Shown here piece by piece: positions 37,331 to 47,012 of a stretch of 64,000 nt of DNA; positions within the stretch are counted from its first letter, which is position 1, and each line of letters begins with the position of its first letter. Both the position numbers and the translations under genes were made by a program. The DNA lies in contig NZ_FQTV01000001.1 in NCBI RefSeq assembly GCF_900128905.1, positions 124,001 through 188,000 on the forward strand, read 5' to 3'. The notes below the pieces were generated by a model that saw only the letters and a program-made list of their open reading frames with translations, was not told where the DNA came from and searched no databases. The DNA is from Bacteroides luti (GTDB lineage: Bacteria; Bacteroidota; Bacteroidia; Bacteroidales; Bacteroidaceae).

Positions 37331-38224
37331 TTAGCATTTTATATTTAACTCGTTCAGTACAGCGCGAATTTTTTCAAATGTTGTAATTCGGGTAGGAACA
37401 AGAGGCAAGCGAAGTTTATTTTCAATCATACCCATTGCATTTAGCATGGATTTAACTCCTGCAGGATTACCATCCACAAATAATAAATCGAATAGTTCGG
37501 TGAATTTATGGTGAATAGAAAGAGCATTTGCATAATCTCCAGCCAAAGCCAAACGAGTCATTCTGCTGAACTCTCGTGGGAAAGCATTACCAATTACTGA
37601 AATAACACCTACAGCTCCGAGAGTAATTAATGGGAATGTGATTCCGTCGTCGCCAGAAAGAACGTTGAAATCGGCTGGCTTATTTTTGATAATATCATCC
37701 ATTTGAGTGATATTTCCGGATGCTTCCTTAACGCCGACAATGTTTTTAAAGTCGCGTGCTAAACGAAGAGTTGTTTCTGCTGTCATGTTAACCCCTGTAC
37801 GTCCCGGAACATTATATAAAATAATTGGAAGATCGGTTGAATTTGCAATTGCTTTATAATGCTGATAAATACCTTCCTGTGATGGCTTGTTATAGTAAGG
37901 CACAACAGACAGAATAGCATCTATACCTGTAAAATCGTCATTTTTAAGAGTTTCGATAACTGCTCTGGTATTATTACCTCCACATCCCAATACAATTGGA
38001 ATCTGGCCATTAACTCGTTCTACAATTAGTTTCTGGATTTTTATCTTTTCTTCAGAAGACAGGGTTGGTGTCTCGGCAGTAGTTGCCAGAATAACAAGAA
38101 AGTCTGTTCCGTTCTGAAGTTGATAGTCAACTAATCTAATGATTGCTTCGTAATCAACGCTTTCGTCTTCTTTGAATGGGGTAATGAATGCTACGCCCAT
38201 ACCTCTTAATTTTGACTGTATCAT
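37331..38224 (-). CDS. dapA: 4-hydroxy-tetrahydrodipicolinate synthase
   Basis: 297 residues, a full TIM barrel. Condenses pyruvate with aspartate semialdehyde in lysine and diaminopimelate synthesis. Schiff-base Lys K166 (GVKEASG), Y137 in LYNVPGRTG and R142 are seen. The pyruvate-binding loop reads ATTAE instead of the common GTTGE. Single gene; a -7 box lies 34 bp upstream. The preceding 106 bp before the ligA stop are otherwise empty. Confidence 0.96.
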   Translation of the reverse strand: MIQSKLRGMGVAFITPFKEDESVDYEAIIRLVDYQLQNGTDFLVILATTAETPTLSSEEKIKIQKLIVERVNGQIPIVLGCGGNNTRAVIETLKNDDFTGIDAILSVVPYYNKPSQEGIYQHYKAIANSTDLPIILYNVPGRTGVNMTAETTLRLARDFKNIVGVKEASGNITQMDDIIKNKPADFNVLSGDDGITFPLITLGAVGVISVIGNAFPREFSRMTRLALAGDYANALSIHHKFTELFDLLFVDGNPAGVKSMLNAMGMIENKLRLPLVPTRITTFEKIRAVLNELNIKC

Positions 38225-38257
38225 AAGTGTAATTGTAATCTAAAGGTATTTATGCTG

Positions 38258-38265
38258 CAAAAGTA
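38258..38265 (-). promoter_or_regulatory. dapA -7 box
   Basis: TACTTTTG on the minus strand, an exact TAnnTTTG match. No clear -33 box. Confidence 0.5.
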
Positions 38266-38326
38266 CTAATATTTTCTATTTTTACTATACGTAGGTGATG
38301 AAAATAATTTATTTCGTGTTAAATGG

Positions 38327-40321
38327 TTACAATATTAGCTTTAAAAACTCCTCTTCGCTTATAATGCGTATTCCTAGTTTGGTGGCTTTTTCCAGTTTGC
38401 TAGGCCCAATATTATCGCCGGCAAGAATAAAACTTGTTTTAGATGATATAGAACCAACATTCTTTCCTCCGTTTTGTTCAATCATGCTTTTGTATTCGTC
38501 TCGTGAATGATGAACAAATACGCCGCTTATCACAATAGAGAGTCCGTTTAGCTTGTCACTAACCTGTTCGTGCTCCTCCGAACGTGTAAATTGCAATCCA
38601 ACCTCTTTTAGTCTATTAACTAGAAGGATGTTTTTTTCGTCAGCAAAGTAATTCACGATGCTTTGGCCTATTTTTTCTCCAATTTCATCAACCTGAACAA
38701 GTGTTTCTAGCGTGGCTTGCTCTAGTTCTTCTATTGAAGCGAATGCTTTTGCTATTTTTTTTGCAACGGTTGCTCCGACAAAACGGATTCCCAAAGCAAA
38801 AATAACTCGTTCGAATGGTACTTCTTTGGATGCTTGCAGACTTGCAATAATATTTTCAGCAGATTTTTCGCCCATTCTTTCCAGACCTTTTATCTGATCA
38901 GCGGTAAGATCGTATAAGTCTGCCGGATTGCTTATTAGTCCTTGATTATAGAATAAATCAACAGTTTCGGGTCCTAATCCGTCAATGTTCATGGCCTTGC
39001 GACTTATAAAATGCTCTATTTTTCCTTTTATTTGTGGCGGACAAGCATTTTCGTTGGGACAATAGTGGGCAGCTTCACCCTCGTAACGTACTAAATTTGA
39101 ACCACATTCCGGACAGTTTGAGATAAATTCTACTTTATCGCCAATCATAAAGCGAGATTTAATGTCGACCCCGGTTATTTTAGGAATAATTTCTCCGCCT
39201 TTTTCCACGTAAACCATATCGCCAATATGAAGGTCGAGGCCTTCAATAATATCGGCATTATGTAGTGAGGCACGTTTTACAATGGTTCCTGAAAGTTGAA
39301 CTGGGTCTAAATTTGCAACCGGGGTAACAGCTCCGGTTCGGCCTACTTGATAGGTAACCTGATTAAGGCGGGTTAATGCCTGTTCTGCCTGAAATTTATA
39401 AGCAATAGCCCATCGAGGAGATTTTGCTGTGTAACCTAATGTGTTTTGATGGCGTAAAGAGTTTACTTTCAATACAATACCATCGCAAGCAACGGGCAAA
39501 TTTTTTCGTTCAACATCCCAATAATTTATGAAATCGAACACTTCCTGAAGCGTTTTACATTTCCGTACTGCATCCGAAATCTTAAATCCCCATTTTTGGG
39601 CAACCTGAAGGTTCTCAAAATGCCCATCGCAGGGTAACTTATCGCCCAATAAATAATAAAGATATGCATCCAGTTTTCGGGAAGCTACTACTGAAGAATT
39701 TTGGAGTTTCAGCGTTCCCGATGCTGCATTTCTAGGGTTGGCGAATAGTGGCTCTTCACGGGCTTCTTTTTCCTGATTAAGTTCTTCGAAAACAGACCAT
39801 GGCATCAGAATTTCTCCGCGTATTTCGAATTCCTGAGGATAGTCGTTTCCATGAAGCACTAAAGGTATGGTTTTGATAGTTTTAACGTTATCTGTTACAT
39901 CATCGCCCTTTTCACCGTCACCTCTGGTTACAGCTCTTACAAGTTTTCCGTCAATATAAGTTAGTGAAATGGAGGTTCCGTCATACTTAATCTCGCAACA
40001 TATTTCAAAATCCTCATTTAAAGATTTCCTAACACGTTCATAAAAGTCGGTAACCTCAGATTCTGAGTAGGTATTTCCTAAAGAAAGCATCGGATATTTG
40101 TGTGCAACCTGCGTAAAGTTCTTATTAATATCACTACCCACGCGCATTGTAGGCGAATTTTCATCATAATATTCAGGGTACTGATCTTCCAGTTCCTGAA
40201 GCTCCTTCAACATTTTATCAAATTCCAAATCGGATACTTCCGGAGAGTTAGATACATAATAATTGTGGTTATGGCGGTGTAATTCAGCACGTAATTGCTC
40301 TATTCTTTCCTTTGCGGTCAT
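38327..40321 (-). CDS. ligA: NAD-dependent DNA ligase
   Basis: 664 residues from ATG 40321 ([18 protein letters not shown] matches the family start). The open frame extends 20 residues upstream, but a -7 box lies there. Domains: Ia and adenylation domain with K112 in the KYDG motif, OB fold, zinc finger (CPECG, then CPNENACP), helix-hairpin-helix repeats, and a BRCT domain at the end ([25 protein letters not shown]). Seals nicks in replication and repair. Divergent from trmD. Confidence 0.96.
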   Translation of the reverse strand: MTAKERIEQLRAELHRHNHNYYVSNSPEVSDLEFDKMLKELQELEDQYPEYYDENSPTMRVGSDINKNFTQVAHKYPMLSLGNTYSESEVTDFYERVRKSLNEDFEICCEIKYDGTSISLTYIDGKLVRAVTRGDGEKGDDVTDNVKTIKTIPLVLHGNDYPQEFEIRGEILMPWSVFEELNQEKEAREEPLFANPRNAASGTLKLQNSSVVASRKLDAYLYYLLGDKLPCDGHFENLQVAQKWGFKISDAVRKCKTLQEVFDFINYWDVERKNLPVACDGIVLKVNSLRHQNTLGYTAKSPRWAIAYKFQAEQALTRLNQVTYQVGRTGAVTPVANLDPVQLSGTIVKRASLHNADIIEGLDLHIGDMVYVEKGGEIIPKITGVDIKSRFMIGDKVEFISNCPECGSNLVRYEGEAAHYCPNENACPPQIKGKIEHFISRKAMNIDGLGPETVDLFYNQGLISNPADLYDLTADQIKGLERMGEKSAENIIASLQASKEVPFERVIFALGIRFVGATVAKKIAKAFASIEELEQATLETLVQVDEIGEKIGQSIVNYFADEKNILLVNRLKEVGLQFTRSEEHEQVSDKLNGLSIVISGVFVHHSRDEYKSMIEQNGGKNVGSISSKTSFILAGDNIGPSKLEKATKLGIRIISEEEFLKLIL

Positions 40322-40340
40322 AATTTCAGATTGTTTTAGA

Positions 40341-40348
40341 CAAAAATA
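40341..40348 (-). promoter_or_regulatory. ligA -7 box
   Basis: TATTTTTG on the minus strand, 19 bp before the ligA ATG at 40321. It supports the shorter start. Confidence 0.6.
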
Positions 40349-40394
40349 CGTATTTTCTTCATGAATATCTGCCATGAGCAAGCATATTTATTTG

Positions 40395-40402
40395 TATTTT
40401 TG
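40395..40402 (+). promoter_or_regulatory. trmD -7 box
   Basis: TATTTTTG, 16 bp before the trmD ATG at 40419. It lies inside the longer possible frame, so the later start is preferred. Confidence 0.55.
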
Positions 40403-40418
40403 CAAAAAAATTAGAGCT

Positions 40419-41093
40419 ATGCGCATTGATATAATTACAGTTTTACCCGAAATGATTGAAGGTTTCTTCAATTGTTCTATTCTTAAAAGAGCTCAGAATA
40501 AAGGACTTGCTGAGATTCATATTCATAATCTTCGTGATTATACAACGGACAAGCATCGCAAAGTAGACGATTACCCATTTGGCGGTTGTGCCGGCATGGT
40601 AATGAAAATAGAACCCATTGAACGATGTATAAATTCCTTAAAGGCTGAAAGAGAGTATGATGAGGTGATTTTTACGACTCCTGACGGTGAGCAGTTCAAT
40701 CAGAAAATGGCAAATTCTCTTTCACTATATAATAATCTGATAATTCTTTGCGGACACTTCAAAGGCATTGATTATAGAATTCGGGAACACCTGATTACAA
40801 AGGAAATTAGCATAGGAGATTATGTTTTGACTGGTGGCGAATTGGCAGCGGCTGTAATGGCAGATGCTATCATTCGTATTATTCCGGGAGTTATTTCTGA
40901 TGAACAATCTGCTCTTTCAGATTCTTTTCAGGACAATCTTCTGGCAGCTCCGGTTTATACAAGACCTGCAGATTATAATGGGTGGAAAGTTCCTGATATT
41001 TTACTTTCTGGTCATGAAGCTAAGATTGCAGAATGGGAACTTAATCAATCACTCGAAAGAACAAAACGCCTGAGACCTGATTTGCTTAAGTAG
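40419..41093 (+). CDS. trmD: tRNA (guanine-N1-)-methyltransferase
   Basis: 224 residues from ATG 40419 ([17 protein letters not shown]). Methylates G37 of tRNAs with S-adenosylmethionine. The trefoil-knot motifs [14 protein letters not shown] and [14 protein letters not shown] are present. A longer frame from 40374 (15 extra residues) is not favoured because of the promoter there. Isolated from the usual rpsP-rimM-trmD-rplS operon of other bacteria, which is normal in Bacteroidota. Confidence 0.95.
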   Translation: MRIDIITVLPEMIEGFFNCSILKRAQNKGLAEIHIHNLRDYTTDKHRKVDDYPFGGCAGMVMKIEPIERCINSLKAEREYDEVIFTTPDGEQFNQKMANSLSLYNNLIILCGHFKGIDYRIREHLITKEISIGDYVLTGGELAAAVMADAIIRIIPGVISDEQSALSDSFQDNLLAAPVYTRPADYNGWKVPDILLSGHEAKIAEWELNQSLERTKRLRPDLLK

Positions 41094-41190
41094 ATAGCAA
41101 ATCAAAATATTTCATTGATCAAACAACAATATATAGTAGACTAAGGTTTTTATTGAGATTTGATTTAGAAATACGAATAGGGTTAAATAT

Positions 41191-41232
41191 AAAAAGGTGT
41201 ACACTACAATATAATTTGGTGTACACCTTTTT
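41191..41232. terminator. Bidirectional hairpin between trmD and pyrD, GGTGTACAC type
   Basis: Perfect 14-bp stem AAAAAGGTGTACAC / GTGTACACCTTTTT with a 14-nt loop, flanked by A and T runs. It lies between converging genes, where a terminator is expected. Shares the GGTGTACAC motif with the element at 29328. Confidence 0.75.
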
Positions 41233-41312
41233 AGTTTTAGACCTACATCATTTGAAGAATGTAAGCTGAATAAAAATCTTAGATTTCGCTTTAAATTTGT
41301 TTAATAATCAGA

Positions 41313-42224
41313 TTAAACTTCCAAAGCTCCGATGATATCCTTTACAGAAGAGTATCCGTGTCTGTCTAAGTAATTATTTATACCATCTATAACTTTAACA
41401 GTTACAGCAGGATCAATAAAATTAGCTGTTCCAATTTGTACAGCAGTGGCACCGGCAAGCATAAATTCTACAGCATCTTTCCAGTCCATAATACCACCAA
41501 GGCCGATTATTGGAATTTTCACAGCTTTGGCTACTTGCCATACCATGCGAAGAGCGATAGGTTTTACTGCGGGTCCGCTCAATCCACCTGTAACAGTTGA
41601 CAATAGTGGACTACGTTTTTCTGCATCAATTGCCATACCTAATATTGTATTAATTAAAGAAACACTATCGGCACCAGAAGCTTCTGCTGCACGTGCAATT
41701 TCTGTAATGTCTGTAACATTTGGCGACAATTTTACAATGAGTGTTTTCTTGTAAACAGAACGAACAGCACTGATCACATCGCAAGCTCCGGCAGCTGATA
41801 CTCCGAAAGCCATTCCACCTTGCTTTACATTTGGGCAAGATATATTTAGTTCTATAGCAGGAATGTTTACAAGTTCGTTGATGATTTCTGCTGTTTTTAC
41901 GTAATCTTCAATAGCAGATCCGGAAACATTGACTATAATGTTTGTATCTGTGTCTTTTATCTTGGGATAAATGTGTTCTACGAAGTAATTAACACCCTTA
42001 TTTTGCAGTCCCACAGCGTTTAACATGCCAGAAGGAGTCTCTGCCATACGAGGGTAAGGGTTCCCTTCACGTCTGTGAAGAGTGGTGCCTTTTACAATTA
42101 TACCACCTATTCGTGCAATATCTATAAAATCTTCAAACTCTTCTCCGTATCCAAATGTACCCGATGCTGTCATCACCGGATTCTTCATTTTTAGTTCACC
42201 AATGTTTACACTTAAATCTGCCAT
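41313..42224 (-). CDS. pyrD: Dihydroorotate dehydrogenase, catalytic subunit (class 1B)
   Basis: 303 residues from ATG 42224 ([18 protein letters not shown]); 13 more residues are open upstream but do not fit the family. FMN-binding TIM barrel: [11 protein letters not shown], the active-site loop [13 protein letters not shown] with catalytic Cys, and [20 protein letters not shown]. Oxidises dihydroorotate to orotate in pyrimidine synthesis, with electrons passed to PyrK. The start overlaps the end of pyrK by 13 bp, consistent with translational coupling. Confidence 0.95.
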   Translation of the reverse strand: MADLSVNIGELKMKNPVMTASGTFGYGEEFEDFIDIARIGGIIVKGTTLHRREGNPYPRMAETPSGMLNAVGLQNKGVNYFVEHIYPKIKDTDTNIIVNVSGSAIEDYVKTAEIINELVNIPAIELNISCPNVKQGGMAFGVSAAGACDVISAVRSVYKKTLIVKLSPNVTDITEIARAAEASGADSVSLINTILGMAIDAEKRSPLLSTVTGGLSGPAVKPIALRMVWQVAKAVKIPIIGLGGIMDWKDAVEFMLAGATAVQIGTANFIDPAVTVKVIDGINNYLDRHGYSSVKDIIGALEV

Positions 42225-42991
42225 AGCAACTTCTTTATATTTAAAACAGGTCCTTCTGTGCAAACACAGATATGTCCTTCATCTACAGTATTTTCTACGC
42301 AGCATAAGCAAGCGCCTACACCACAAGCCATTTTATTCTCAAGAGACACTTCACATTCTATATTATTAGCTTTGGCATATTTAGCTACAGAAACCATCAT
42401 TGGTTTTGGCCCGCAAGTATAAATCATGTCGAATTGCTTGTCGTTAAGTATAGAGTGTTGAGTTACATAGCCTTTCTCACCAGCACTTCCGTCTTCTGTA
42501 GTGGTATATACTTCTCCAAACTTTTTAAAGTCCTCTAACTGAAGCAAATCGCCTTCAGAACGTGCACCTAACAGGAAGGTAGGTTTGCAGTTATTAGCCA
42601 ATAAAACTTCGCCTAAATAGAGCAATGGTGCTGTTCCAACACCTCCTCCTATAAGAAGAAGTTTATCCGAAGGTTTTTCTGGGATAGTGAAGCCATTGCC
42701 TAGAGGTAAAACTACATTTACTACATCTCCAGCAGAAACTTTAGCTAAGGTTTTTGTTCCATCACCAACTATCTGTACAAGAAACCATACCTCATTGTTG
42801 ACTTTGTCTACATAGTTAATTGAAATAGGTCGGCGAAGAAAAGTAGTAGGTGAACCATCTACTCTTATTTCGGCAAATTGTCCAGGAAGCATTTCTGGCA
42901 AAATTTCCTGAGAGGTCATTTTGATCAACACATAGTTAGCGTGCAACTGTATGTTAGCTGTGACCGTTAAATCTAAAATCTTTTTTTTCAT
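42212..42991 (-). CDS. pyrK: Dihydroorotate dehydrogenase electron-transfer subunit
   Basis: 259 residues. FAD-binding ferredoxin-reductase-like domain ([10 protein letters not shown] is the FAD motif), an NAD-binding domain ([19 protein letters not shown]), and a C-terminal 2Fe-2S site (CGVGACLCC, then ICVCTEGP). Passes electrons from PyrD to NAD. First gene of the pyrK-pyrD pair. Confidence 0.95.
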   Translation of the reverse strand: MKKKILDLTVTANIQLHANYVLIKMTSQEILPEMLPGQFAEIRVDGSPTTFLRRPISINYVDKVNNEVWFLVQIVGDGTKTLAKVSAGDVVNVVLPLGNGFTIPEKPSDKLLLIGGGVGTAPLLYLGEVLLANNCKPTFLLGARSEGDLLQLEDFKKFGEVYTTTEDGSAGEKGYVTQHSILNDKQFDMIYTCGPKPMMVSVAKYAKANNIECEVSLENKMACGVGACLCCVENTVDEGHICVCTEGPVLNIKKLLWQI

Positions 42992-43017
42992 GAATAGGAT
43001 AATTCTCGTTCAAGCGA

Positions 43018-43025
43018 CAAAGATA
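43018..43025 (-). promoter_or_regulatory. pyrK-pyrD -7 box
   Basis: TATCTTTG on the minus strand, 26 bp before the pyrK ATG. No clear -33 box. Confidence 0.5.
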
Positions 43026-43069
43026 CGCCATTTTGTCCAAATTATCCTTTACCTGTCTTCATTAAATTA

Positions 43070-43525
43070 TTAGAAGGGCATTTTTTCACCTTTAAAGATC
43101 TCAAATGTATTATCATCAAAGAAAATTCTTATTTCAGTGATTTTTCTTGGTGGCCTTTCTATATACCTAATCTCTTCTTTTACAGGCTCTTTATATGTAT
43201 TTTCAGATGTTTTTAATGGCATTTCCTTGCGATATTCTAAATCAACCTGAGGAATGGGCTTGATTTCTTCATTCTCGTCAAATAAAGAGCGTTGTAAATC
43301 ATCAGATGTTTTCTCTTGGTTTATCATATTTCCATTTCCATAAAGAAGCCAATCCAAATTCACGTATTTAAAACGTTGATGAATTTTCATAACTACATCT
43401 AAACTCGGATTATTCCTACCTCGTAAAATATGAGTTAATGTAGATCGCTGAATTTCTATACTTTCAGCAAATGAAGAAGGGGTCATATGCTCTCTTTTCA
43501 TTATAGCTTCAATTCTATCTTTCAT
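43070..43525 (-). CDS. XRE-family helix-turn-helix transcriptional regulator
   Basis: 151 residues. A Cro/CI-type helix-turn-helix spans about 5-60: helix 2 TPSSFAESIEI (15-25) and recognition helix QRSTLTHILRGRNNPS (26-41). The rest is a charged linker and a short beta-like tail (ITEIRIFFDDNTFEIF) that may dimerise. No ligand or enzymatic domain is seen. It is transcribed away from a 907-bp gene-free region that contains seven copies of ACAAATGT, which may be its own operators (inference). The target genes are not known. Confidence 0.88.
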   Translation of the reverse strand: MKDRIEAIMKREHMTPSSFAESIEIQRSTLTHILRGRNNPSLDVVMKIHQRFKYVNLDWLLYGNGNMINQEKTSDDLQRSLFDENEEIKPIPQVDLEYRKEMPLKTSENTYKEPVKEEIRYIERPPRKITEIRIFFDDNTFEIFKGEKMPF

Positions 43526-44374
43526 CTTTGAGCCTTTATTAATTATAAATGTGAATATCTAATTGTAAACTTTGGTTCGACAAATGTAAACATAACAATT
43601 CACATAAGCAAATTACAAATGTTTATTTTTCAAGTTTACAAAAATACTTTATGTAGATACATTTGTTTATATACAAATGTATGTCCTATAAATTGTATAA
43701 AATGTAAACATAAGTAAAACTTAGTGTTTTAGATATAAATTACTTATTATTAATGAGTTATTTAAGGCATAAAAAATGATATTTATACGTAATACAAATG
43801 TATATCAATATTTTTTCTATATATTCTATTTTTAGTTTATATAATTTAGTTATTAGACTGATATATTGATATTTAAGACCTATAATTAAGGTTATAAACA
43901 CAATTTATAATGGTTTTGTCGCTAATAATTTATATCCGTAAAATATTGCTTTACAAATGTTTAGTAAGTACTATTTGTAATATATATCCCTAAATATATA
44001 GTTTTGTAAACTAGAAACATTTGTGTAAAACATACAATTTCTTATAATATTTCACTCTTGTAAATTGAATATGTATAGGTATAAATTTCCTCAATACTTA
44101 GATTGTAGTAAATAAACAATTGTACCTATTAAATGAGGAATGTTTAATGAATTTCTGATCTTATGGTCATTATGATTGAAATAAAAGATTCTCAGATGAT
44201 TAATTTTTATATAAATTATTGTAAAACAGTGATTTAATCCTATTATTTCAGTTCATAATTTTGCTGATTCTAGATTTTAAGTTGAATTATTATCATTTTG
44301 TGGGAGTTGAACTTTGTTTTGCTGCCTAAAAGAAAAATTATTTTGTAGTTTTACTCAATATTAATTTTTAGGCA
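43526..44374. other. AT-rich gene-free region upstream of XRE gene
   Basis: No coding frame of merit on either strand. The first 500 bp hold the ACAAATGT site array; 44025-44374 has no feature I recognise. Confidence 0.55.
43580..44024. promoter_or_regulatory. Array of seven ACAAATGT sites, possible operator cluster
   Basis: Exact ACAAATGT on the plus strand at 43580, 43615, 43673, 43794 and 43953, and as ACATTTGT at 43659 and 44017. Several are flanked by TTTA or TAAA, giving a partly palindromic TTTACAAATGTTTA. Near copies such as TACAAAAAT and CTATTTGTAA also occur. Only scattered single copies were noticed elsewhere in the window (46761, 49338). Confidence 0.6.
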
Positions 44375-44403
44375 TAAAAAAAGCCTTCAAAATATTGAAG
44401 GCT
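44375..44403 (-). terminator. Terminator of the amn-holA operon
   Basis: AGCCTTCAA / TTGAAGGCT stem with AATA loop; on the minus strand a T-run follows. Lies 29 bp beyond the holA stop. Confidence 0.88.
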
Positions 44404-44432
44404 ATATGGGAATTAGAAAAACAAGTTGTAGA

Positions 44433-45452
44433 TTAATGCAGAATTTTATACACTAATTCTCGAAGTAGCTCTCCGTCATTCATATTAGTATTACCCACTC
44501 CTTTTGATTTTGCGTCATAATTTCTTATCTCTCCTATAATCTGCATAACCTTAACACCATTATATTTGTGCATAGCTTTAATATAATCCTTTGCTTGCCA
44601 TGGAGTTTTTAATCCTAATTGCTGAGCTATTCCTTGTTCCGATTTTTCAGGAGCATAATAGGCTAACATTAAATTAGAGTAGAAATTGAAAAGAAGAGAT
44701 AGAGTAGCTTGTATAGGATTTGTTTTCGGATTTTCTGCAAAATATTTTATTATCTGATTAGCTTTAAAAATATCCTTTTCTATCAATGCATTCTTTAATT
44801 CGAAGTTATTATAGTCTTTACTTATCCCTATATTTTTTTCAATTAGCTCAGGTGTAATACGCTTCTGTCCTAATGGTAAGGTGATTATTAACTTCTCAAG
44901 TTCACCAGTAAGACGGCTCAAATCAGATCCGACAAAATCAGCAATCATCTCGGAAGACTTTTGCTCTATATCTAGCCCTTTGCGTTTTAAATACGAGGTT
45001 ATAAAGCCTGGAAGCATAGTATCCTTTAGCTTTTTAGATTCAAAGAGGAAACCTACTTTTTCTATTTCAGCTGCAAGCTTTTTTCGCCTGTCAAGCACAC
45101 CATGTTTATGACAAATAACAAGGATTGTAGAGCTTAATGGTTTTTGAAGGTAGTATGAAAGTTCTTCAATGTTTCTTACACTTTGTGCCTCTTTAACTAC
45201 AACAACCTGATATTCAGACATCATTGGATATCTTTTTGCTGCATTTATTATAGTAGCTATATCAGTATCAGCACCATACACTACGGTTAAATTAAACTCT
45301 TTCTCTGTATCAGTAAGAACATTTTGAGTAAGATAGTCGGATATCAGATCAATATAATAAGGCTCTTCTCCCATTAAATAATATATGGGTTTGTATTGCT
45401 TAGCCTTAATATCGCTAATAATATCTTCGTATGTATATTCCTTTTTTGCCAT
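44433..45452 (-). CDS. holA: DNA polymerase III subunit delta
   Basis: 339 residues. Family features: N-terminal KQYKPIYYLMGEEPYYIDLISDYL, the clamp-opening region, and a helical C-terminal collar domain (ELLRELVYKIL). A subunit of the clamp loader that opens the sliding clamp. Nucleotide-binding residues are not expected in delta. It begins 18 bp after the stop of amn on the same strand, and a terminator closes the pair. Confidence 0.92.
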   Translation of the reverse strand: MAKKEYTYEDIISDIKAKQYKPIYYLMGEEPYYIDLISDYLTQNVLTDTEKEFNLTVVYGADTDIATIINAAKRYPMMSEYQVVVVKEAQSVRNIEELSYYLQKPLSSTILVICHKHGVLDRRKKLAAEIEKVGFLFESKKLKDTMLPGFITSYLKRKGLDIEQKSSEMIADFVGSDLSRLTGELEKLIITLPLGQKRITPELIEKNIGISKDYNNFELKNALIEKDIFKANQIIKYFAENPKTNPIQATLSLLFNFYSNLMLAYYAPEKSEQGIAQQLGLKTPWQAKDYIKAMHKYNGVKVMQIIGEIRNYDAKSKGVGNTNMNDGELLRELVYKILH

Positions 45453-45470
45453 TTATATGCTTTAATTACC

Positions 45471-46247
45471 TTATTTATCGAATTTTAGATGCTTAACAGT
45501 CTTTTTCTCATCTATAATCATTTTAAGCGATGCGATCCCAATTTCTACATGTTCGTGAACGAAGTTCTGGGTTACCATAGTATCGCTTTTATCAGTTTTA
45601 ATTCCTTCGGGAGTCATTGGTTGATCGGAAACCAGCAGTAGTGCGCCTGTTGGAATATGATTGGCAAATCCTGTAGTAAAAAGGGTTGCAGTTTCCATAT
45701 CAACAGCCATAGCGCGAGTCTTAAGAAGATATTCTTTGAATTCTTCATCATGCTCCCAAATTCTTCTATTGGTTGTATATACAGTTCCTGTCCAATAATC
45801 TCGGGCATAATCGCGGATTGCTGAAGAAACAGCACGCTGCAGCATAAATGCCGGTAAAGCTGGAACTTCTGGAGGGAAATAATCATTAGAAGTTCCTTCT
45901 CCTCTAATTGCAGCTATAGGAAGTATTAGGTCGCCTAACTGATTTTTCTTACCTATACCGCCACATTTACCCAGGAAAAGACATGCTTTAGGATGTATGG
46001 CACCGAGTAAATCCATAATAATTGCAGCGTTTGGACTTCCCATTCCAAAGTTAATAATCGTAATTCCATCTGCGGTTGCAGAAGTCATATTTGCATCTCT
46101 TCCAAGAACTGGAACGTTACATTGTTCTGCAAATATCTCTACATATTTATTGAAATTTGTCAATAGAATGTATTCTCCAAAGTCTTCCAATGAACGTTTT
46201 GTGTAACGGGGAAGCCAATTTGCAACAATTTCTTGCTTCGTTTTCAT
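45471..46247 (-). CDS. amn: AMP nucleosidase
   Basis: 258 residues, a phosphorylase-like nucleosidase: FGMGSPNAAIIMDLLG and LGKCGGIGKKNQLGD form the phosphate/purine side, and AVDMETATLFTTGF has the Glu that contacts the ribose. Hydrolyses AMP to adenine and ribose 5-phosphate. It is the short form common in Bacteroidota rather than the longer E. coli protein. First gene of an operon with holA; divergent from the nuclease-like gene at 46311. Nucleoside phosphorylase activity is the main alternative. Confidence 0.9.
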   Translation of the reverse strand: MKTKQEIVANWLPRYTKRSLEDFGEYILLTNFNKYVEIFAEQCNVPVLGRDANMTSATADGITIINFGMGSPNAAIIMDLLGAIHPKACLFLGKCGGIGKKNQLGDLILPIAAIRGEGTSNDYFPPEVPALPAFMLQRAVSSAIRDYARDYWTGTVYTTNRRIWEHDEEFKEYLLKTRAMAVDMETATLFTTGFANHIPTGALLLVSDQPMTPEGIKTDKSDTMVTQNFVHEHVEIGIASLKMIIDEKKTVKHLKFDK

Positions 46248-46310
46248 ATTTATCTGCTAATTTTGTGTTTCTGACTTAAGAATATATTTTTTAATTTACA
46301 AATTTAATAA

Positions 46311-46760
46311 ATGTTATTGTTAAACCTACCAAAGTATGAGACTAAAATAGCCATACGAGATGGAAAAAAAGTAATTTTTGATGTAATTAGGCGACGATAT
46401 GTTGCGCTTACCCCCGAAGAATGGGTACGTCAGCACTTTGTTCACTTTCTTATTGATCAAAAAGGCTATCCTGTATCATTAATGGCTAATGAGGTCTTAC
46501 TAAATCTAAACGGAACAAAAAAACGCTGTGATACCGTGCTTTACAAACGTGATCTTATGGCACGTATGATTATTGAATATAAAGCTCCGCAAATAGAAAT
46601 TACGCAGGCAGTATTTAATCAGATAACAAATTATAATTTTGTGCTGAAAGTAGATTATTTAATTGTTAGTAACGGGATTAATCATTACTGCTGCAAAATG
46701 GATTATGCAAATCATACATACACATTTTTAGAGGATATACCAGATTATAATCTTCTTTAA
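46311..46760 (+). CDS. Stand-alone type I restriction HsdR N-terminal-like nuclease domain protein
   Basis: 149 residues. Matches the N-terminal nuclease module of HsdR (HSDR_N): LTPEEWVRQHFVHFLI and then the PD-(D/E)xK core, with D74 in KRCDTVLY and E89-x-K91 in IEYKAP. The helicase part of HsdR is absent, and no hsdM or hsdS lies nearby. Such short proteins recur across Bacteroidota; they may work in repair or RNA/DNA turnover, but nothing here shows a role. A possible -7 box TAATTTTG lies at 46258-46265. Followed by two strong hairpins. Confidence 0.85.
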   Translation: MLLLNLPKYETKIAIRDGKKVIFDVIRRRYVALTPEEWVRQHFVHFLIDQKGYPVSLMANEVLLNLNGTKKRCDTVLYKRDLMARMIIEYKAPQIEITQAVFNQITNYNFVLKVDYLIVSNGINHYCCKMDYANHTYTFLEDIPDYNLL

Positions 46761-46848
46761 ACAAATGTTGCTTGTCTATAAATTAGATAATCCTTCTTAT
46801 TCTCTATTTCAACTTCAAACTTATGTAAAATATTGATTTATAAGCGTG

Positions 46849-46881
46849 CCCTCTATAAATAAGTCATTTATTTATAGAGGG
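46849..46881. terminator. Inverted repeat after the nuclease-like gene
   Basis: 14-bp stem CCCTCTATAAATAA / TTATTTATAGAGGG with GTCAT loop. No T-run follows directly, so its function as a terminator is uncertain. Confidence 0.5.
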
Positions 46882-46886
46882 AATAT

Positions 46887-46944
46887 AAGAATTCCCCTTA
46901 TTATTAGCTACTCAATTAATTTGGCTAAGATAAGGGGAATTCTT
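46887..46944. terminator. Second inverted repeat, AAGAATTCCCCTTAT type
   Basis: 15-bp perfect stem AAGAATTCCCCTTAT / ATAAGGGGAATTCTT with a 28-nt loop and a short T-run. Lies between converging genes; may terminate either. Confidence 0.55.
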
Positions 46945-47012
46945 TTAAAAAAGAGGTTTCAAACTAAAAGATTTTCAATTTAGAAACTACTCTTTTTCTA
47001 TTTTGAGGAATG

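Noticed and set aside
43526..44432. Chromosome origin oriC
   Set aside because: AT-rich and gene-free, but DnaA boxes of the TTATCCACA type and dnaA/dnaN genes were not seen nearby.
46849..46944. CRISPR-like repeat pair
   Set aside because: Only two hairpins with different sequences; no repeat-spacer pattern or cas gene.
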